In this document: in pieces, positions 8,527 to 18,521 of the stretch
Layout of the letters: each line of letters begins with the position of its first letter
Position numbering within the stretch: the first letter of the stretch is position 1
Origin: Saprospiraceae bacterium
GTDB taxonomy: Bacteria > Bacteroidota > Bacteroidia > Chitinophagales > Saprospiraceae
Length of the DNA: 64,000 nt
Reading direction: 5' to 3'
NCBI GenBank assembly: GCA_016710235.1
Contig: JADJLG010000001.1
Span: 1,043,501-1,107,500 of the forward strand
Program-made: the position numbers and the translations under genes
Notes under the pieces: generated by a model
Database searches by the model: none
What the model saw: the letters and a program-made list of their open reading frames with translations, nothing else
Told to the model about the DNA's origin: nothing

Positions 8527-9107
8527 TGAACATTGGGCTTTTTTTTGGATCTTTCAATCCAATCCATGTAGGGCATCTCATCATCGCGCAACATCTGCTG
8601 AACGAAACGAGTCTTGATAAAATATGGCTGGTGGTCAGTCCCCACAATCCCCTAAAAGAAAAATCCACTCTGGCGCACGATCAGGACAGACTTCAGATGG
8701 TCCGTCTTGCTGTAGAAGACCATCCGAAAATATGGGTCTCCGATATTGAGTTCAAGCTTCCAAGACCAAGTTTTACAATAGACACTTTAGCTCATCTTGA
8801 AGAAAAATACCCGAATGATAATTTCAGTTTAATCATGGGTGGAGACAATTTAATCAGCTTGCCTAAGTGGAAAAACTACGATCAAATTCTCAACAAGTAC
8901 ACAATTTATGTTTACCGCCGTCCCGGCTATGACAGCAGTACCGACCTGGCTTCTCATCATGCCATCCGCTTTGTAGATGCTCCATTGCTGGATATTTCAT
9001 CAACTTTTATACGAAATACGCTCAAAGCCGGCAAATCTGTGCAGTTTATGGTCCCTGAAAAAGCTCTTGAGGAACTCCTCACAAAAAAACTTTACCTCAA
9101 AAGCTAA
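8526..9107 (+). CDS. nadD: Nicotinate-nucleotide adenylyltransferase
   Basis: Joins nicotinate mononucleotide and ATP to give deamido-NAD, a step in NAD synthesis. 193 residues, the usual size. The nucleotidyltransferase signature GSFNPIHVGHL is at residues 8-18 and the C-terminal ISSTFIRN motif is intact; the WLVVSPHNPLK loop and GGDNL are also as expected. Its ATG shares a base with the dnaN stop, so the two are translationally coupled. NAD kinase is encoded elsewhere in the window (55346). Confidence 0.96.
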   Translation: MNIGLFFGSFNPIHVGHLIIAQHLLNETSLDKIWLVVSPHNPLKEKSTLAHDQDRLQMVRLAVEDHPKIWVSDIEFKLPRPSFTIDTLAHLEEKYPNDNFSLIMGGDNLISLPKWKNYDQILNKYTIYVYRRPGYDSSTDLASHHAIRFVDAPLLDISSTFIRNTLKAGKSVQFMVPEKALEELLTKKLYLKS

Positions 9108-9154
9108 ATATAAGCAGAACAGAATAATCAATCACTTCAATTCGTTCCTATAGG

Positions 9155-11509
9155 ATGCAAAACATTCCCACTCCACTTTCGAACATCGCACGCCTAAGCG
9201 CCTTGCTTTTACTATTGGTGATGTCCCTATCCTCTCTAAGCGCACAACAAACTCTGGCCATCGGTCAATGGGACACTCATCTGCCTTTCAACACGGGATC
9301 ACTTGTCTGTCAAAGTGATGAATTTGTGTATTATGCGACTGAGTTTTCTCTACTTAAAATCAATAAATCTGATTTGAGCTATGAAAAAATCAATAAACAC
9401 AACGGCTTAAGCGAAAGCCTGATAAAAACCATTTACTATCACAAGGAGTCAAAAACATTGATCGTCGCTTACACCACAGGGATAATTGATCTCATAAACG
9501 GCGAAGGAATATTTACAGTGACGGATTTGGCTAATTTTAATAATATCCCTATCAACAAGAATATAAATTCTATATCTGATGCAGGGAATGAGCACGTTTT
9601 CATTAATGGTGATTACGGTTTGAGTAGGCTCAATGTCGTAACTGGCAGATTTGAATATTCAGTCTTTGTCGAATCTAACCATTTCATCAAAACGGTGAAA
9701 TTTGACAATAAACTTTTTGCTGCAACCACAGAGGGGCTTTATGTATATGATGAAAAAGCCAACGCCTTAGTTCAGGATTTTGGTAGCTGGCAAAATTTGT
9801 CTGAGGCATCAATTGGATTGGCGGTCGGACAATCCATAGACCAAATTGAAGTGTTCAATGGAAACTTATATGTGTCATCAGGTCCGGATCTGTATTTTAT
9901 GAATAATATGCATCGCTTCGAGTTGAAGGAAGAATTCAACGGTTTCAAAATTCAATATCTGGATGCCTACCCTGAAGAAATGTTGGTGGGATTGGGATGC
10001 AGCTCTCAAAACTGTGACCATTCGATCAAAATATTGAATCCAAGTGGAGTTTGGTCCCAGATTGCAAATGAATGCACTCAGAAAAACATTCGTGCTATCA
10101 AGTCAAATAATGGCTGGTACTGGTTGTCGGATGAACGCTGGGGATTCCGATATATGAAATCCGCAACAGATCAATGCAATGTGATTTTGGTCAACGGACC
10201 ATTAACCAATCGCTCCTTCGAAATACTTCCTGCTAGCGACGCCGTGTATGTTGCCTCAGGAGGTTTCAATGAAATTGGTACTTACCAATATTATTCTGAA
10301 GGTCTCCTGAAATTTAAAGATCGCAGTTGGGATGCAATCAATCAATACTCTGTACCCTTTTTGGATTCAATCAAGCTATTGGATGTGGTGCGAATCGTTG
10401 AAAGTCCTGACAAAACAAAGTTATTTTTTGCAAGCAATCAACAAGGATTGATAGAATATGATAAAATTAGTCAGAAATATAAGATATACAATTCGTCAAA
10501 CTCTGCTTTGGAAGTTCCTCCGGCGGATCCTTCACGACTTAGAATCACCGGCCTCAGCTTTGATAAAGCAGAGAATCTCTGGGTTTCATTGTTTCTTTCT
10601 CCACACCCTTTAGTCTGTTTCAAAAAGGATGGCAGCTCGCAGGCATTTGATCTCAAAGGCATGACAAATCTATTGTTTGAAGTCAAGGTGGATCACAATG
10701 GATATAAATGGATCGTACCAAAAGACGCAATCGGTGTGATTGTTTTTGATGAAAAAAATCCGGATGACCCTACGGATGATCGAGCAATCCTGGTCAACAG
10801 CAGTAATTCGGAAATTCAAAACAACCGTGTGAATACCGTAGAAGTTGATCTCGAAGGAGACGTATGGGTTGGAACGGCTCAAGGCCCAATTGTTTTTGAA
10901 TGTAGTAGCTCAATTTTTGATGGAAAGTGTCGAGGAACCCGCAAAAAATATGTCCAAGATGGTATCCCTTATTATCTCCTGGAATCTGAAGTAATTAGCT
11001 CCATTGCTTTTGATGGAGGAAATCGCAAGTGGTTTGGCACTACAAATGGATTGTATGTTCTCTCACCATCTACAGATGAAGAAATTCACATTTTTAATGC
11101 TTCCAACAGTCCTTTGCTTGACAATACGATAATAGATGTTGCGATTGATGGAAAGACAGGAGAGGCTTGGATTGCTACGGACAGAGGTTTACAGGTGTTT
11201 AGATCTGATGCGACAAGTGCCTTGGATAATTCATTCGGACAGGCTCTAGTATTTCCGAATCCGGTTCCTTCAAATTATTCCGGCATCATTGCAATCAATG
11301 GATTGTCAAGAGATGCCAGGGTAAAGATAACGGATATCAGTGGCAGACTTGTTTATGAGAGTTTAGCCACAGGCGGTCAATTCAATTGGAATGGCAATGA
11401 TTATTTAGGCCATAGATCTGCTACAGGCGTTTATCTGGTCTGGGCAAACACGACTCAAAATTTGGACAAAAGCTATGCCCTGATGACAAAAATAATTTTT
11501 AATCAATAA
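9155..11509 (+). CDS. porZ: T9SS protein PorZ, two propellers plus type A sorting-like domain
   Basis: 784 residues with an N-terminal signal (LLLLVMSLSSLSAQ). The opening mature sequence IGQWDTHLPFN, YYATEFSLLKINK, KHNGLSESLIKTIYY and LIVAYTTGIIDLI is typical of the PorZ N-terminal propeller. More propeller blades with the two-component-regulator pattern follow (NKWFGTTNGLYV-like, DVWVGTAQGPIV). The last 85 residues resemble a T9SS type A domain (FPNPVPSNYSG, VKITDISGRLVYE, GVYLVWA). In Porphyromonas gingivalis PorZ is part of the surface complex that attaches A-LPS to secreted cargo. Length fits the family. Probably co-transcribed with dnaN-nadD across a 47-bp gap. Confidence 0.88.
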   Translation: MQNIPTPLSNIARLSALLLLLVMSLSSLSAQQTLAIGQWDTHLPFNTGSLVCQSDEFVYYATEFSLLKINKSDLSYEKINKHNGLSESLIKTIYYHKESKTLIVAYTTGIIDLINGEGIFTVTDLANFNNIPINKNINSISDAGNEHVFINGDYGLSRLNVVTGRFEYSVFVESNHFIKTVKFDNKLFAATTEGLYVYDEKANALVQDFGSWQNLSEASIGLAVGQSIDQIEVFNGNLYVSSGPDLYFMNNMHRFELKEEFNGFKIQYLDAYPEEMLVGLGCSSQNCDHSIKILNPSGVWSQIANECTQKNIRAIKSNNGWYWLSDERWGFRYMKSATDQCNVILVNGPLTNRSFEILPASDAVYVASGGFNEIGTYQYYSEGLLKFKDRSWDAINQYSVPFLDSIKLLDVVRIVESPDKTKLFFASNQQGLIEYDKISQKYKIYNSSNSALEVPPADPSRLRITGLSFDKAENLWVSLFLSPHPLVCFKKDGSSQAFDLKGMTNLLFEVKVDHNGYKWIVPKDAIGVIVFDEKNPDDPTDDRAILVNSSNSEIQNNRVNTVEVDLEGDVWVGTAQGPIVFECSSSIFDGKCRGTRKKYVQDGIPYYLLESEVISSIAFDGGNRKWFGTTNGLYVLSPSTDEEIHIFNASNSPLLDNTIIDVAIDGKTGEAWIATDRGLQVFRSDATSALDNSFGQALVFPNPVPSNYSGIIAINGLSRDARVKITDISGRLVYESLATGGQFNWNGNDYLGHRSATGVYLVWANTTQNLDKSYALMTKIIFNQ

Positions 11510-11523
11510 ATTCCCATCACCTG

Positions 11524-11892
11524 ATGGGTCAACAATCCTGGAGTTTTACTGATTATTTTGGAACGGAACATAACTTCGGTATTTACCACGGTGAGGAAAG
11601 CGGGCATTTGGTGTGTTATTTAGACAACTCCATCATGCATATCAATTTTGCAATTAAAGATGATTATCAGTTCAGTTTTTTTATGGAAGAAGAATTGTTG
11701 ATCTTCAAAATAAAAAAGATTAATGAGAGCTATGAATATTCGTTTGAACTGGATAAAGAATCCCAAACACCTCTCAATGTCAAACGGAAAACGGAAGAGA
11801 AAAACAACAAATACAGAATCATGATAGGGATTATTATCGCTCTGCTTATTCTGAAACTTCTAGCGTATATGATCATCCGAAAGCTCAGTTAA
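11524..11892 (+). CDS. Small hypothetical protein with C-terminal membrane anchor
   Basis: 122 residues. About 90 soluble, aromatic- and acidic-rich residues are followed by a Lys-rich stretch and one C-terminal hydrophobic segment (IMIGIIIALLILKLLAYMII), the layout of a tail-anchored cytoplasmic-facing protein. No family recognised. It starts 14 nt after porZ stops and ends 1 nt before the next gene starts, so it belongs to the same transcript. Confidence 0.7.
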   Translation: MGQQSWSFTDYFGTEHNFGIYHGEESGHLVCYLDNSIMHINFAIKDDYQFSFFMEEELLIFKIKKINESYEYSFELDKESQTPLNVKRKTEEKNNKYRIMIGIIIALLILKLLAYMIIRKLS

Positions 11893-11893
11893 T

Positions 11894-12640
11894 ATGTTCA
11901 ATCTACTCGTGGTTTTACTTGTGGCTTTTGCCGGATCCTTGCTGACATTTTTCTGCGGTTTTGGACTTGGAACAATTTTGCTGCCTGTTTTCCTGATTTT
12001 TTTTGATGCACCTATAGCCATTGCGATGACCGCTATAGTTCACTTCCTGAATAATTTATTCAAACTATTGTTGACAAAAAAACATATAGACCTCTCAATA
12101 CTCAAAAGTTTTGGTATTCCTTCTGTACTGGGAGCCGTTGTTGGGAGTCTCCTGTTGACTAGTTTCAATTTGCAGGATGTTGGCGCACAATCAGCTTTGA
12201 AACGACTCATTGGGCTCTTACTCATTGTCTTCGCATTCATTGAATGGTGGACTAGTTTTCGCAAGTGGCAGATTGATTCCCGATGGTATTTTGCCGGTGG
12301 ATTGGTGAGTGGATTTTTTGGAGGGTTGAGTGGACATCAAGGTGCTCTTCGTTCAGCTTTTCTTAGTAAATTTAATTTGGACAAAAATACCTGGATAGCT
12401 ACGGGCGTTGCAATAGCTTGCTGTGTTGACCTTACCAGATTAACGGTTTACAGCAAACAAATTTCCACTGCATCTACCCATATCCACTACCAGTCATTAG
12501 GTGTTGCTTTGATGGGAGCTATTGCAGGAGCTATTCTTGGTAATACTTTACTTAAAAAAATGAATATTCAAATTCTTCATACCAGTGTCACGATAGGCCT
12601 GATAATTTTTGGAATATTACTCATATTTGGAGTAATTTGA
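11894..12640 (+). CDS. TauE/SafE-family membrane permease
   Basis: 248 residues, almost entirely membrane segments (seven or eight). It has the two internal halves typical of the TauE/SafE (DUF81) family: GFGLGTILLPVFLIFFDAP in the first half and GLVSGFFGGLSGHQGALRSA in the second. Members export sulfite or sulfoacetate or move other small sulfur compounds; the substrate here cannot be told. It starts 1 nt after the previous stop, so it is the tail of the dnaN-porZ run. Confidence 0.88.
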   Translation: MFNLLVVLLVAFAGSLLTFFCGFGLGTILLPVFLIFFDAPIAIAMTAIVHFLNNLFKLLLTKKHIDLSILKSFGIPSVLGAVVGSLLLTSFNLQDVGAQSALKRLIGLLLIVFAFIEWWTSFRKWQIDSRWYFAGGLVSGFFGGLSGHQGALRSAFLSKFNLDKNTWIATGVAIACCVDLTRLTVYSKQISTASTHIHYQSLGVALMGAIAGAILGNTLLKKMNIQILHTSVTIGLIIFGILLIFGVI

Positions 12641-12689
12641 TCCTCCAAATAATTGTGTATAACAATCGTTTAATTTTTAAAATAAATTT

Positions 12690-13130
12690 ATGGCGCGTAC
12701 AAGTACTTATCTCAATTTCGAAAATCAAACAGAAAAAGCTTTTGAATTTTATAAAAGCGTTTTTGGTGGAGAGTTCCTCGACGGTGGCATCAATAGATTT
12801 CGGGGCCTTCCGGCTTCAGAGAATTCCCCTGAGATGCCTGAAGATGTTAAAGATCTAGTCATGCATGTTGGTTTGGAAATCACCGGTGGCCATTGCCTGA
12901 TGGGCACAGATGCTCCAACAAGTCTTGGCTTTCATCTTAAAATGGGAAACAACGTATACATCAATCTGGAGCCTGATACCAGATCGGAAACATTAAGATT
13001 ATTCAATGCACTTTCCGCCGGCGGTAAAGTAGAACACGAATTACAGGAAATGTTTTGGGGAGCATATTATGGCAGTTGTGTCGACCAGTTTGGTGTGCAA
13101 TGGATGTTCAATTGTGTTGAATCTGCATAA
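12690..13130 (+). CDS. VOC-superfamily (PhnB/glyoxalase-like) protein
   Basis: 146 residues with the PhnB-like vicinal-oxygen-chelate fold: TYLNFENQTEKAFEFYKSVFGGEF at the start, HVGLEITGGHCLMGTD in the middle and WGAYYGSCVDQFGVQWMFN at the end. Such proteins usually dimerise around a metal site; many are annotated loosely as 3-demethylubiquinone methyltransferase-like without proof. No specific reaction can be assigned. It stands alone, convergent with the broken gene to the right, with a hairpin terminator between them. Confidence 0.88.
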   Translation: MARTSTYLNFENQTEKAFEFYKSVFGGEFLDGGINRFRGLPASENSPEMPEDVKDLVMHVGLEITGGHCLMGTDAPTSLGFHLKMGNNVYINLEPDTRSETLRLFNALSAGGKVEHELQEMFWGAYYGSCVDQFGVQWMFNCVESA

Positions 13131-13193
13131 AAGATAAGTTCAATCTCAATATAATTCTCCTATAAAATTATATTATGCTTTTTCTGATATATG

Positions 13194-13235
13194 AAATAAA
13201 AGAGCAAAGCCTTTTAAATTAATGACCTTGCTCTT
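13194..13235 (-). terminator. Hairpin terminator between convergent genes
   Basis: AGAGCAA (13201-13207) pairs with TTGCTCT (13228-13234) around a 20-nt loop. On the minus strand the stem is followed by TTTTATTT, as expected for the end of the gene stopping at 13243. Confidence 0.55.
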
Positions 13236-13242
13236 CTCTATT

Positions 13243-15284
13243 TTACTTTGAAAATACTCCTTTAATTACCCTGAATCCTGCTTTTCCAACGACTGCAAAT
13301 ACAAAGTTATTTCCATCGCAATATACTCGACTTGGTGCCAGTATCATACGATCTTCTTTGTAACTTGTCAAGGGAATATTACTTAGTTTGCCAGTTTCAT
13401 CGATATGAGTGAGGCAAATTAAACCCTTTGATTTTCCAATTGGCGCAATGGTATAAGTGTTGTTGATTAGGGGCATGACACGATTTTGAGTCTTTACTTT
13501 TGAACGATATTCGGGTTCCAGATTTTTTGCGCTTGTATTATACATTACACAGACATTATTACCATAGATAAAAACATGATTGATCCGTCCTATATGCTTA
13601 TCTGCATAAACTGAGTTCGGGATCACTTTTTGGTACTTTTGTTGTCCATTTTCTTGGTATGTAACCGCGATTTTTGACAATTCATAATAACCGGTTATAG
13701 CACCATTTGTTCTTTCTGTGTAATAGGATCCCAGAACTATGACGGAAGAGTTATTGGCAGTTCTACCGGTAAATAATGGCACAAAATAATCGACACCTCT
13801 CCCTGCTTTTATATCTTTTTCGTCTAATTTAAAAAATGAAAGCACTTCACTATTAAAATAGTTAATGCTTGTCTGTGAGGCCTTCTTTTCTTTCAGGTTA
13901 ATCTTAATAAAGCATGTGCCTAGCGTCCCTGCATCATCCTTTTTAGCATTCTGAATTGTACCTACAAAAGATAGGTCATCTCCTGATTCGTATGTTTTCC
14001 TTAAAAATGAAATAGCTTTTTCTTTCATATCCAGGTTGAACTTTAACGGAGAATTTGTTTCTACAAATACCAACAATTCCTCCTTCCATTTTCCATAGTC
14101 AGGATTCTTTTCGTCTCGAACTGAGGTCATAAATATCAACGGATATCCTTTATTGGATACGCCTATATTGTAATCTTTTACATCTCTATTTTCTACGCCA
14201 AAGTCAATGCTGTAATCTTTCAATTTCGTCATATTGCTCTGGTATACAAAGCACTTTATTCTAAAGTTTTCTTGTTGTTTTTGTGGTTCATACACAACAA
14301 CCATTATCTTGCTGGAATCCGTGGAGAAAAATGTTTCAAAGCCACCTTTTTCCTTATTCGGTGTATTGAAATTCAATAATTTTTCAACTTTGGATTTTTG
14401 CAAACTTTCATCCAACTGTTGATAGTATAATGTTCGATTATCTGATGTATTATCAAATTGAGAATAAAAGACAATGGGTTTGTTTTTTATTTGATACAGA
14501 TCCTCCAGATTCAATACAGAATTCTTCTCTGATGGCAAATCAAGATTTTTTGTTTTTTGAAGCTTTAGGTTACTGTTGTAAATGTCCATCGCCAAAGAAT
14601 TATATTTTGATCCTTTTATAGGTACGGATTTCAATACATAATAATTAGAAGTAACTCTTGGGGCAAAGGGAGGGGAAAAATTCCCCTCGCAAAGAGGTTT
14701 TTTTTTTGTGCCCATCCCCCCTGGGTTTTTTTTTTTGGGGGTGGGGGGGGGGGGGGGCGGTTTTTAGTTTTTTTTTCCCCCCGTCCTGAGGCATCCCGCC
14801 CCTTCTCGTTTGGTTTGGTGTGGGGGGGGCGGGGGTTGGTTTGGGAAGGGGTGGAGGGGGGGGGGGGGGGGGGTTGGGTCTTGCGTACCTTTTGCTTGAG
14901 TTCCCCGGGGGGGTGTGCTGGGCCGGGGGGGGGCCCCCGAATTCTTTTTTGGTTTCGGGGAAAGGCCCCCCCCTTTCGGGTGGCCGGGGGGGCGCACGTA
15001 GCGGCTCTTCAAGGTACGCTTTTTGAGTATTGATTCAATTTCTTCATGGTAGGAACAAAACCTATTTTATTAGAATTTTGACCTAAGTAGATACAATTAG
15101 AAAATGAATCCGCTCCGAAGCCTAAAAGATCCGTGCTACCGCTTGAGAATCCACTGCCGCCTTCCAATTCATGTTCTTCACTTTTACTGATTGCAACTTT
15201 TACTCCTGCGTTTTGTGCTCGCATTTCATACAATTCCAAGCTGAAAATCAGAAATAAATAAATAAATTTCACTTTTACTAACAT
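13243..15284 (-). pseudogene. Secreted hypothetical protein interrupted by low-complexity block
   Basis: Two minus-strand reading frames look like the ends of one gene. The 5' part (15284 to about 15018) gives a Sec signal (VKFIYLFLIFSLELYEMRAQ) and 65 more residues. The 3' part (about 14680 to 13243) gives some 475 residues without a start of its own, from SNYYVLKSVPIKGSKYNSL to GFRVIKGVFSK. They lie in different frames and are separated by about 300 bp of G/T homopolymers. The 3' part is beta-rich with repeated short strands, perhaps a propeller; no family recognised. Most likely an intact gene in the organism, damaged in this assembly. A true insertion is possible but less likely. Confidence 0.7.
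14690..15016. other. G/T-homopolymer block, probable sequence artefact
   Basis: Runs of G up to about 20 long alternate with T and C runs, unlike anything else in this AT-rich window. It carries no believable coding sequence (predicted peptides are poly-Gly or poly-Pro) and cuts a gene in two. The look is that of low-quality read ends or a badly filled gap. Edges are approximate. Confidence 0.8.
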
Positions 15285-15357
15285 GTTAATTTTATTTTAT
15301 TGATGTGATATTCCATTTTGCTAAAAATATAATGCAATATATTATAGTATTATTGTA

Positions 15358-15365
15358 TATATTTG
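15358..15365 (+). promoter_or_regulatory. Possible -7 box for the 15455 gene
   Basis: TATATTTG fits TAnnTTTG and lies 89 nt before the ATG at 15455. No well-spaced -33 TTTG, and the region is AT-rich, so chance is a real possibility. Confidence 0.3.
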
Positions 15366-15454
15366 TGGCTCTCTATTTAGAACTCAGAGTTTACATCAAT
15401 TACAATGCCACTTTTTTCATCATTAAAGCTTCTAATTACATCAAATAATTTAAC

Positions 15455-16174
15455 ATGAACCAATATTTTAAAATTTTATTATTATTTTTTACGTTTAATA
15501 CAACTTTTATTTTTAGCCAAAATGACAATCCTCCCACTGATTCAAAAAAAGAAAATGAATCAATAAATGTTTTTGATACCGACAACTCCTCTAATAAAAA
15601 AGCTAAAAAAAGCACTAAGAACTACCAGGAAATGAATATGATTAAATTGGATCTACTTCAGATTGCAGCTGCCAATATTATCTTTTCCTATGAGAGGGTT
15701 TTAAATAATCGACTTGGTATAGAGCTAGGTCTCGGCGCAAGTTATCCGGCAAAAGCTCTGGGTGTATTATCTTTCTGGGAGAGCGACGACTTCTCTTCCG
15801 ATGATGATGGTAATCCCAAGTTTGGGCCATACGCTTCTTTTCAACTGAAGTATTACACAGACGCTTACGATTCTCCAGAAGGGTGGTTTGTAGGATTAGG
15901 CGCAAGGTATTCCTCCTTTGGTCACGATCCTCTGGAAGATGCAAGTTTAGGTTCCAGTTCTAAATCAGAGAGTAGAATTGATTTGCTCCGTGTTACATTC
16001 GGCAAAACTGTGATTTGGGATCGTTTTGTAAATGAATGGTATGTTGGTGGTGGAATAAAACAAACCTCCAGTACTAGATACGAATATACCACTGGAACAT
16101 ATACCACTTCCGAGGCAACGAAAAAATCCGGCCTTTTCTTAACTTTTGGATACAAACTTGGTATTTATTTTTAA
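15455..16174 (+). CDS. Hypothetical outer-membrane beta-barrel protein
   Basis: 239 residues. A Sec signal (YFKILLLFFTFNTTFIFSQ) is followed by an Asn/Asp/Lys/Ser-rich linker of about 45 residues. After that come alternating amphipathic strands typical of a small porin-like barrel: NIIFSYERVLNNRLGIELGLGASY, FGPYASFQLKYYTD, WFVGLGARYSSFG, EWYVGGGIKQTSS and GLFLTFGYKLGIYF. The protein ends in an aromatic residue, as outer-membrane proteins usually do. Role unknown; it stands alone with its own upstream region. Confidence 0.75.
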   Translation: MNQYFKILLLFFTFNTTFIFSQNDNPPTDSKKENESINVFDTDNSSNKKAKKSTKNYQEMNMIKLDLLQIAAANIIFSYERVLNNRLGIELGLGASYPAKALGVLSFWESDDFSSDDDGNPKFGPYASFQLKYYTDAYDSPEGWFVGLGARYSSFGHDPLEDASLGSSSKSESRIDLLRVTFGKTVIWDRFVNEWYVGGGIKQTSSTRYEYTTGTYTTSEATKKSGLFLTFGYKLGIYF

Positions 16175-16200
16175 AACAAATAAAGCTGTTTTTATTTGAT

Positions 16201-16226
16201 TCAAATTTGTGCTTGAGCAAATTTGA
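16201..16226. terminator. Hairpin between convergent genes
   Basis: TCAAATTTG (16201-16209) and CAAATTTGA (16218-16226) form a 9-bp stem with an 8-nt loop, between genes that end at 16174 and 16228. It could serve both strands. The stem is AT-rich and there is no long T-run. Confidence 0.4.
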
Positions 16227-16227
16227 T

Positions 16228-17133
16228 CTATTTAAGCATTGAATTTAAATCCGGGTACTTGTATTTAAAACCTGCGTTTAAAATTTTTTGTGCGGAAATA
16301 GAACTTCCATTCAACAAATTTTCCGCCATTTCACCAAACAACAATTTAGTGAACCATGCTGGTGTGGAATGGATCATTTGCTTTTTGCCGGTTTTCTTAT
16401 GAAAAAATGTATTTAATTCGGCTTGTTTAATTTGATGAGGTGCAACAGCATTAAATGCCCCACGCAATAATTGATCTTCAATTAAAAAAATAACCATTCG
16501 ACACCAATCCTCCAGATGAATCCAAGGAAAATATTGGCGTCCATCACCTAACGTACTGCCTATCTTAAAAGCAGCCAATTTCAACATTGTATCGTATGCT
16601 TCGTTACCAGGAGAGAACACAACTCCGGTTCTCATAATGCACACTCGACAGCCCAATTCCGAAAACTTCTTAGCTTCCAGCTCCCATTCCTCGCACGTTT
16701 TAGCTAAAAAATCTTTCCCTGGAAAATGGTCTTCTGCCATCATGTCACTCGTTGTTTGGTTTCCATAATATCCTACAGCAGAACCTTGGATGAAAGTCCG
16801 GATCCTGTATTTGTTACATTCTATAACCTCTCTCAAAAACCTTGTTGCTCTAACACGGCTATTGTAAATTTCATTCTTATAGTGCTTCGTCCACCTCTTG
16901 TCTCGAATAGAGGCCCCTGCCAAATTGATCAAAATATCAGTGTTTTCGAAACATGCTGTATCAATGAAAGCTTTTTCAAAATCCCACTCAAATTGCTTGA
17001 TATTTATTTTGGAATTTAATTTTCGGGTCAACCATCTCACTTTATAATTTTTCTCGGCAAGAAGTTTTGTGAGTTTTCTTCCTAAATTACCACTTCCTCC
17101 AACTAACAATACTGATGGTAGTTCACTCCTCAT
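16228..17133 (-). CDS. TIGR01777-family NAD(P)-dependent epimerase-like protein
   Basis: 301 residues of the extended short-chain dehydrogenase type. The Rossmann glycine motif GGSGNLG is at about residues 12-18. Family-typical stretches follow: LINLAGASIRDKRW, RATRFLREVI, FIQGSAVGYYG, and FPWIHLEDWCRM. The C-terminal 50 residues match the DUF1731 tail. Relatives include E. coli YfcH; the substrate is unknown. It overlaps the photolyase gene by 11 bp in a minus-strand pair, a common partnership suggesting co-translation. Confidence 0.92.
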   Translation of the reverse strand: MRSELPSVLLVGGSGNLGRKLTKLLAEKNYKVRWLTRKLNSKINIKQFEWDFEKAFIDTACFENTDILINLAGASIRDKRWTKHYKNEIYNSRVRATRFLREVIECNKYRIRTFIQGSAVGYYGNQTTSDMMAEDHFPGKDFLAKTCEEWELEAKKFSELGCRVCIMRTGVVFSPGNEAYDTMLKLAAFKIGSTLGDGRQYFPWIHLEDWCRMVIFLIEDQLLRGAFNAVAPHQIKQAELNTFFHKKTGKKQMIHSTPAWFTKLLFGEMAENLLNGSSISAQKILNAGFKYKYPDLNSMLK

Positions 17134-18424
17134 TTAAATACTTTTTATAAAGCCTAATTGCACGATCTCTGGCGAAGGCATGGTCAACAATCGGAAGGAT
17201 TATAGTATCTATGTCTTCACCCAACCACTTATTAATATAGATTTGTTCAGGATCAAATTTACGTGCCTGCTCGGTCGGATTGAAAATTCTAAAATAGGGC
17301 GCAGCATCACAACCACATCCTGCAGCCCACTGCCAATTTCCATTGTTGGCTGAAAGATCAAAATCCAATAATTTCTCAGCAAAATATGCCTCACCCCATC
17401 TCCAATCAATCCATAAATGTTTAGTCAAAAAACTCGCAGTTACCATCCTTACTCTATTATGCATCAATCCTGTGGAATTCAATTCCCGCATCCCTGCATC
17501 TACCAACGGATAGCCTGTCTTTCCCTCGCACCAAGCTTTAAAATGTGCTTCATTATTTATCCATTCAATATTTCGATATTTTGGCTTAAAGCTTTCTTCA
17601 ACACAATTTGGAAAACAGAATAAAATCATCATGAAAAATTCTCTCCAAATAAGCTCATTTAACCATTGTTCATTCATAGAATTGGCCATTTTCACTAATC
17701 TTCTTATGCTTACTGTGCCAAAGCGCAATTGAACACTGAGGTTACTGGTTCCATGAACGGACGGATAGTTGCGATTAAGATGGTAATTTCTGATTGTATG
17801 TTCTTCTAAATTGCACGCTGGAACTTTGATCATGGAATTTTCAAAACCCAGTTCCTTCAAAGCCAAGAACTTCAGCTCTTTATTCATGTAAAAGTTGTCC
17901 AATAATTCTTCACTCGGATACACATTTAACGCGTGCTGTGAGAACAAATACTTCCATGCTGTTGAATACGGAGTAAATACAGTATATGGGCTGCCGTCCT
18001 TTTTGCAAATTTCAAGTTTCTCGAAAATTACCTGATCCTTAAATGTGTGAAATTTTACGTTGCGTTCATGGAGAAATTTTCTAATGACTTCGTCTCTTTT
18101 TAAAGCATATGGCTCATAATCCCTGTTTGTAAAAACTTCTCGCACAGCAAACATTGATAATAATTCTTCAAATGCACTCTTAGGTTCCTTGAAAATGGTA
18201 AAAATTGAACTTTTAAAAGGCTTTAGTTGCTGATTGATATTCTCCAACCGTTGATGAATAAAACTTACACGCGCATCCGATTTATCAGTTAAATGATTTA
18301 AAATATTTGGATCAAAAATAAATACAGGTAATACCGGATAGTTGCCTTTCAATGCAGAGAATAATCCTGCATTATCTTCTAGTCTCAAATCACGTCTAAA
18401 CCAAAATATGGCAATTTCTTTCAC
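17123..18424 (-). CDS. phrB: Deoxyribodipyrimidine photo-lyase
   Basis: Repairs UV-made pyrimidine dimers using blue light. 433 residues with an N-terminal antenna domain (IFWFRRDLRLEDNAGL) and a C-terminal FAD/DNA-binding half: WLNELIWREFFMMIL, GYPLVDAGMRELNSTG, MHNRVRMVTASFL and NNGNWQWAAGCGCDAAPYFR. All key class I FAD-pocket motifs are present, and the trailing RIFNPTEQARKFDP fits CPD photolyases rather than plant-type cryptochromes. The length is slightly short, as usual for Bacteroidota. The downstream epimerase gene overlaps its 3' end. Confidence 0.95.
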   Translation of the reverse strand: MKEIAIFWFRRDLRLEDNAGLFSALKGNYPVLPVFIFDPNILNHLTDKSDARVSFIHQRLENINQQLKPFKSSIFTIFKEPKSAFEELLSMFAVREVFTNRDYEPYALKRDEVIRKFLHERNVKFHTFKDQVIFEKLEICKKDGSPYTVFTPYSTAWKYLFSQHALNVYPSEELLDNFYMNKELKFLALKELGFENSMIKVPACNLEEHTIRNYHLNRNYPSVHGTSNLSVQLRFGTVSIRRLVKMANSMNEQWLNELIWREFFMMILFCFPNCVEESFKPKYRNIEWINNEAHFKAWCEGKTGYPLVDAGMRELNSTGLMHNRVRMVTASFLTKHLWIDWRWGEAYFAEKLLDFDLSANNGNWQWAAGCGCDAAPYFRIFNPTEQARKFDPEQIYINKWLGEDIDTIILPIVDHAFARDRAIRLYKKYLNEE

Positions 18425-18521
18425 AGTTCAGAATTTCAATATAAATTATGTTTATTTCTTTTAAATAGTATCATGACTAGAGCATGATTAAAATATAAAT
18501 GCGAGTGAAATTAAATCTAAA

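Noticed and set aside
12637..12858. A 73-codon frame overlapping the VOC gene
   Set aside because: Out of frame with the clear VOC protein and without any motif.
14764..15033. Pro-rich and Gly-rich frames, and possible G-quadruplexes
   Set aside because: They come from the homopolymer block, which is probably artefact.
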